A DNA stretch of 8,838 bases from the NCBI GenBank assembly GCA_004212135.1, contig RXIE01000123.1, positions 1 through 8,838 of the forward strand. The letters are read 5' to 3'. Made by a program: the position numbers and the translations under genes. Positions 6,078 to 8,838 of the stretch are shown one piece after another (the first letter of the stretch is position 1; each line of letters opens with the position of its first letter). The notes beneath the pieces were generated by a model. That model was not told the origin of the DNA and did not search any database. It saw nothing but the letters and a program-made list of their open reading frames with translations. The DNA comes from Candidatus Methanophagales archaeon ANME-1-THS (GTDB taxonomy: Archaea > Halobacteriota > Syntropharchaeia > Alkanophagales > Methanospirareceae).

Positions 6078-7202
6078 ATGAGTAATGAAGATAGAAAATG
6101 GAAGGGATTGACGTTCTGGCTCATGGTTGTGCTGTTAGTGACAACTATTTTACTTCTAGGGACGGTTACGGCGGTGCAGGCAGCGGAAGTGACAGAGGTG
6201 AAGAGGTATGCCCCCGCGGGTCCCGCGCCGGGTGCCGAGTTTGAGGTGACGCTAAGGATTACCGGCGAACTTCCTCTGGTCGCTGGTATTGTTGAGACAA
6301 TCCCGGAGGGGTTCGAATTTCGGAGCACCACGCATCCCTCGAATAATTACAGTGTTTCAGGGCAGAAAGTTGCTTTTGCCGTGATAGACAAGAAGGAGAT
6401 AAAATATACCGTGATGGCGCCTCCTTCGGGCGAGGGCACGTTCAGCGGGACGTGGGTTGATATGCTCAGCGAGAATGAAGGGAGTATCGCGGATACCATC
6501 GTTATGGTTGGTGGCGGCGGCGCAGGCGCGATAGAAGCGCCAGCAGTAACGCCTACGCCAACACCTTTTGTGCCTGCGGTGACGAAAGCGAGCAGGAGTA
6601 TCCCGATGATGGAAGCGGGAAAAGAAGTGGCGATGGTCTTCAAGGATATGGACGTTTCGATGATCGGACTAAAGGCGGATAAGGATGTGAGCAACGTTGA
6701 GTTCAAGGTTGAAAGAGTCGAGAGGACTCCGGATATACCCGCACCTGCGGGCATCCCGTACGTATATCTCGATATAAAAGTGGAGAATGCCGGTGGTGCG
6801 AAGGTAGAGGGGAAGATTGAGTTCAAGGTAGGGAAATCGTGGATTGCTGCCAACAACATTGACGAGGCAACGGTCAAGCTGAACAGGTATGACAGAGGAG
6901 AGTGGAAGGCGCTTCCTACTTCTCGAACCGGTGAGGACAACGCGACCGTTTATTTCAGCGCAGAGACGCTCGGGTTTTCGATGTTCGCAGTTACGGGCGA
7001 GAGGAAGGTGGTAGTGGAGACGGCGGTAACACCTACGCCAGCGGTGACACCTACACCGGCAGCAACGCCGGAGATAACACCAAGTCCAACAGCGCCGTCA
7101 AAGGTACCGGGCTTCGGGGCGATTCTCGCTGTGATATCTCTGCTGATAGTTTATGCGATGGTGTTCAGGAAGAAAGGGAGAGGAGGAGGTAAAGAAGAAT
7201 AA
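6078..7202 (+). CDS. Secreted PGF-pre-PGF domain protein with PGF-CTERM anchor
   Basis: The 374-residue product is built for the cell surface. A signal segment (about 11-36, cleavage likely after VQAA) is followed by a beta-rich domain (about 37-148, VTEVKRYAPAGPAPGAEFEV onward) resembling adhesion-type conserved-repeat domains. A Thr/Pro linker (157-166) leads to a PGF-pre-PGF domain (about 168-308) with its typical run from RSIPMMEAGKEVAMVF to ETLGFSMFAVTG. A second Thr/Pro linker (about 313-342) ends at PGF (344-346), then a membrane segment (347-363) and a basic tail. The PGF-pre-PGF domain is known from archaeal surface proteins that carry the archaeosortase signal, and its function is not established. 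The gene is divergent from the other PGF-CTERM gene, so the pair may form one envelope module. GC content appears higher than in the substrate-binding genes that follow. Confidence 0.85.
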   Translation: MSNEDRKWKGLTFWLMVVLLVTTILLLGTVTAVQAAEVTEVKRYAPAGPAPGAEFEVTLRITGELPLVAGIVETIPEGFEFRSTTHPSNNYSVSGQKVAFAVIDKKEIKYTVMAPPSGEGTFSGTWVDMLSENEGSIADTIVMVGGGGAGAIEAPAVTPTPTPFVPAVTKASRSIPMMEAGKEVAMVFKDMDVSMIGLKADKDVSNVEFKVERVERTPDIPAPAGIPYVYLDIKVENAGGAKVEGKIEFKVGKSWIAANNIDEATVKLNRYDRGEWKALPTSRTGEDNATVYFSAETLGFSMFAVTGERKVVVETAVTPTPAVTPTPAATPEITPSPTAPSKVPGFGAILAVISLLIVYAMVFRKKGRGGGKEE

Positions 7203-7222
7203 GATGGGTGAAGAAAGGAAAG

Positions 7223-7268
7223 GTGTGAGGTGTCAGTTGCCTGAAAACTGATCCCTAAAACCTCATAC
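7223..7268 (+). other. Bulged hairpin between the PGF-pre-PGF gene and the first substrate-binding protein gene
   Basis: An outer stem pairs GTGTGAGGT (7223-7231) with ACCTCATAC (7260-7268), nine pairs including one G-U. It continues directly into an inner stem, TCAGTT (7233-7238) with AACTGA (7246-7251), plus a G-U pair 7232-7252, capped by a seven-base loop. The right arm has a seven-base bulge (CCCTAAA, 7253-7259). It could end the upstream transcript, or it could control the gene that starts 24 bases later. I see no B12-box-like motif, so it is not a recognisable cobalamin riboswitch. Confidence 0.4.
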
Positions 7269-7291
7269 TTAAAAGATGGAGGTGGTGAGGA

Positions 7292-8518
7292 ATGAAAAAG
7301 ATAATGTCTTATGTATTGGTAATGGTGGTTCTTGCATTATGCATGCCACTGATAGTGATGCCGGTGAATGCAACATCTTATCCTTTTAATATTACAGACT
7401 CAGCAGGGAGAGAAGTAACGATTCAGATGCCAATAACAAGAATAATAGTCTTGAACACTGATACCGCGGAAGCTGTTAAAGTGCTTGGGGCTATTGATAA
7501 AGTTGTCGGTATAGCAGAGGGAATAAAGACAAAGAAGAGTTATTACTTCCCAGATCCAGATTTGGTTAATGCAACATCAGTTGGTAAATGGGATAACCCT
7601 GATTTTGAAAAAATAATAAAAGTTGCAACAAATGCTACAACGGGCGTCATCGATCCTGACATAATCGTAATACAATATGCATATACTGGCGCGACGGTGA
7701 AATATGGTGTTGATTACCTTGCAAATGGTCTAAAAGATTATCCGAATATCACCGTGGTTGGACTCGACTTCTACAAACAAGATACAATGTGTGAGGAGAT
7801 AGAAAAATTAGGGAAGATTCTTGATAGAGAAAACAAAGCAAAGGACTTTATTGATTGGCGCAAGGGTAAGGAGCAAGCGGTAGCAGATGGTATTGCTGAG
7901 ATAAAGTTAAAAATGAAAGGGGAGCTTCCCAATGCAATTCTCTCATATCTCAGGGCGACATATCTCGGGGAGGCAGTGGAGCATTTAGAACTGAATGAAT
8001 TAAGGAGATATGCATGGTCCTATGCTTACGGACCGAAAGTGTTTATAGAAACTAGATATAAAGGACCCGGAGAGATTTCAACCAGAGGACCCGGGTCTGG
8101 AGACCACGCTACATGCACTATGGCTGGTGGCTATAACATCGCAAGTGATTTGGACATGGCGTATCCAAAAGTAACGTGGGAATGGGTCTTAGCAGAGAAT
8201 CCAGACGTGATAATCAGGGGTGTATATACCACAGGATGGGGCTGGAGTAGCACCGAAGAAGAGCCTAAAAGCATAGTAGATGGAATTAAGAGCCGAGAGG
8301 CAGCAGAAAGCATATTTGCAGTGAAAGACAACCGTGTTTACGCATTCTGTAATGAACCTCTTTATGGATTGGATAACGTAGCAGGGCTCACATATTGGGC
8401 TAAGATATTTTATCCAGAGCTAAACTTGAACCCAAAAGCAGTTTACACGGAGTATTTAACAACATTCATGAGCATATCATATCCGGAAGATAGGGTATTT
8501 GTGTATCCGGGGGTGTGA
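7292..8518 (+). CDS. Substrate-binding protein of a BtuF/FhuD-type ABC transporter
   Basis: This is the extracellular binding component of an importer for metal chelates, corrinoids or similar compounds. After a signal peptide (about 1-28, ending PVNATS) the 408-residue protein enters the typical fold with ITDSAGREVTIQMPITRIIV (34-53), the hallmark first strand of this family. The first lobe includes DPDIIVIQYA (121-130), and the second has ENPDVIIRG (302-310) and KDNRVYAF (345-352). There is no lipobox (LALC at 14-17 does not fit) and no C-terminal membrane segment, so how it stays at the cell surface is unclear. A Gly-rich stretch with GSGDHATCTMAGG (268-280) could touch the ligand, as an inference. 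The start is fixed by GGAGGTGGTGAGG (7278-7290). The paralogue downstream begins three bases after its stop, so the two are co-transcribed. The ligand cannot be read from the sequence; nearby F430 genes make nickel or tetrapyrroles conceivable only. Confidence 0.82.
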   Translation: MKKIMSYVLVMVVLALCMPLIVMPVNATSYPFNITDSAGREVTIQMPITRIIVLNTDTAEAVKVLGAIDKVVGIAEGIKTKKSYYFPDPDLVNATSVGKWDNPDFEKIIKVATNATTGVIDPDIIVIQYAYTGATVKYGVDYLANGLKDYPNITVVGLDFYKQDTMCEEIEKLGKILDRENKAKDFIDWRKGKEQAVADGIAEIKLKMKGELPNAILSYLRATYLGEAVEHLELNELRRYAWSYAYGPKVFIETRYKGPGEISTRGPGSGDHATCTMAGGYNIASDLDMAYPKVTWEWVLAENPDVIIRGVYTTGWGWSSTEEEPKSIVDGIKSREAAESIFAVKDNRVYAFCNEPLYGLDNVAGLTYWAKIFYPELNLNPKAVYTEYLTTFMSISYPEDRVFVYPGV

Positions 8519-8521
8519 GGA

Positions 8522-8838
8522 ATGAAGAAAGTGTTAACTTGTATGTGGGTAGTGATGCTTCTCGCATCTGCGCTACCGATGGCAGTTACGCCTGTGAGTG
8601 CAAGTTCAGCAGAGTATAAGAAGCTATTCGATGGAGACAATAAAATAACAAGGGATGAACTTGCGCCTAAAATCTGTTCATATATGCTTGGTAGTGGAGA
8701 TCTCACTTTAGATGAGCTGAGAGATGCTGCGTACGTTTACGCATACTGGAATGGAGAGCAGTTTACGTTCGTTGATTCCGCTAATAGAACGGTGACGATA
8801 TACAGGCCTGCAAAAAGAATAATTCCTCAGATCACGTG
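8522..8838 (+). CDS. Second BtuF/FhuD-type substrate-binding protein with EF-hand/dockerin-like N-terminus (partial)
   Basis: The gene starts at ATG 8522, three bases after the preceding stop, with the purine run GGGGGTGTGAGGA across that stop as its ribosome binding site. The 105 residues visible begin with a signal peptide (about 1-28, ending PVSAS). Next comes a short module with two EF-hand-like half-sites, FDGDNKITRDEL (36-47) and GSGDLTLDELRDA (57-69), then AAYVYAYWNG. From about residue 83, FVDSANRTVTIYRPAKRI matches the opening strand of the upstream binding protein (TDSAGREVTIQMPITRI). It is therefore the same class of binding protein with an extra acidic, possibly calcium-binding module in front. 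The rest lies beyond the window. Ligand and role of the module are unknown. Confidence 0.8.
   Translation, partial: MKKVLTCMWVVMLLASALPMAVTPVSASSAEYKKLFDGDNKITRDELAPKICSYMLGSGDLTLDELRDAAYVYAYWNGEQFTFVDSANRTVTIYRPAKRIIPQIT

Noticed and set aside
6347..6940. 197-residue minus-strand reading frame opposite the PGF-pre-PGF gene
   Set aside because: It is a Ser/Thr/Pro-rich antisense shadow of a clearly coding gene with signal peptide, linkers and sorting signal.
7203..7291. Cobalamin riboswitch before the BtuF-like genes
   Set aside because: The hairpin is short and no B12-box-like sequence is visible; this riboswitch class is mainly bacterial.
7334..7345. Lipoprotein cleavage site in the first binding protein
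   Set aside because: LALC has Leu before the Cys and sits in the middle of the hydrophobic segment, so it does not fit a lipobox; cleavage after PVNA is more likely.

Overview
The window looks like a chromosomal piece of a methanogenic or anaerobic methane-oxidising euryarchaeon. The evidence is three genes of coenzyme F430 synthesis (cfbA, cfbB, cfbC), two secreted proteins ending in the PGF-CTERM sorting signal recognised by archaeosortase A, archaeal TATA-like promoters, and purine-rich ribosome binding sites. A Methanomicrobia or ANME-1-like (Methanophagales) source is my inference; no rRNA or mcr gene is present to settle it.

Positions 1-3502 are a tetrapyrrole block. On the minus strand cfbB (428-1837) is followed by a precorrin-2 dehydrogenase-like gene whose reading frame is broken by an in-frame TAG at 50-52, with clear family similarity continuing past the stop to the window edge. 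Divergent from cfbB, on the plus strand, are cfbC (2009-2893) and cfbA (3065-3502). Together they would cover precorrin-2 to sirohydrochlorin (dehydrogenase), nickel insertion (CfbA), a,c-diamidation (CfbB), and the electron-delivering half of the reductive cyclase (CfbC). The cyclase partner CfbD and the ring-closing ligase CfbE are not in the window. The 171-bp gap between cfbB and cfbC carries a mirrored pair of TATA-like elements. cfbA has its own TATA-like element and a perfect 7-6-7 palindrome over its probable start site.

Positions 3575-7202 hold two divergent cell-surface genes: a 780-residue multidomain S-layer-like protein (minus) and a 374-residue PGF-pre-PGF protein (plus). Each has an N-terminal signal sequence and a C-terminal PGF motif, membrane segment and basic tail, so both are probably processed by the same sorting enzyme and displayed on the envelope.

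Positions 7292-8838 carry two tandem secreted substrate-binding proteins of the BtuF/FhuD (metal-chelate or corrinoid) ABC-transporter class, three bases apart. The second is cut by the window end and has an EF-hand/dockerin-like module before its binding domain. Their ligand is unknown; permease and ATPase genes would be expected beyond the right edge. A bulged hairpin (7223-7268) lies just before the first. I saw no tRNA, rRNA, CRISPR array or insertion sequence.
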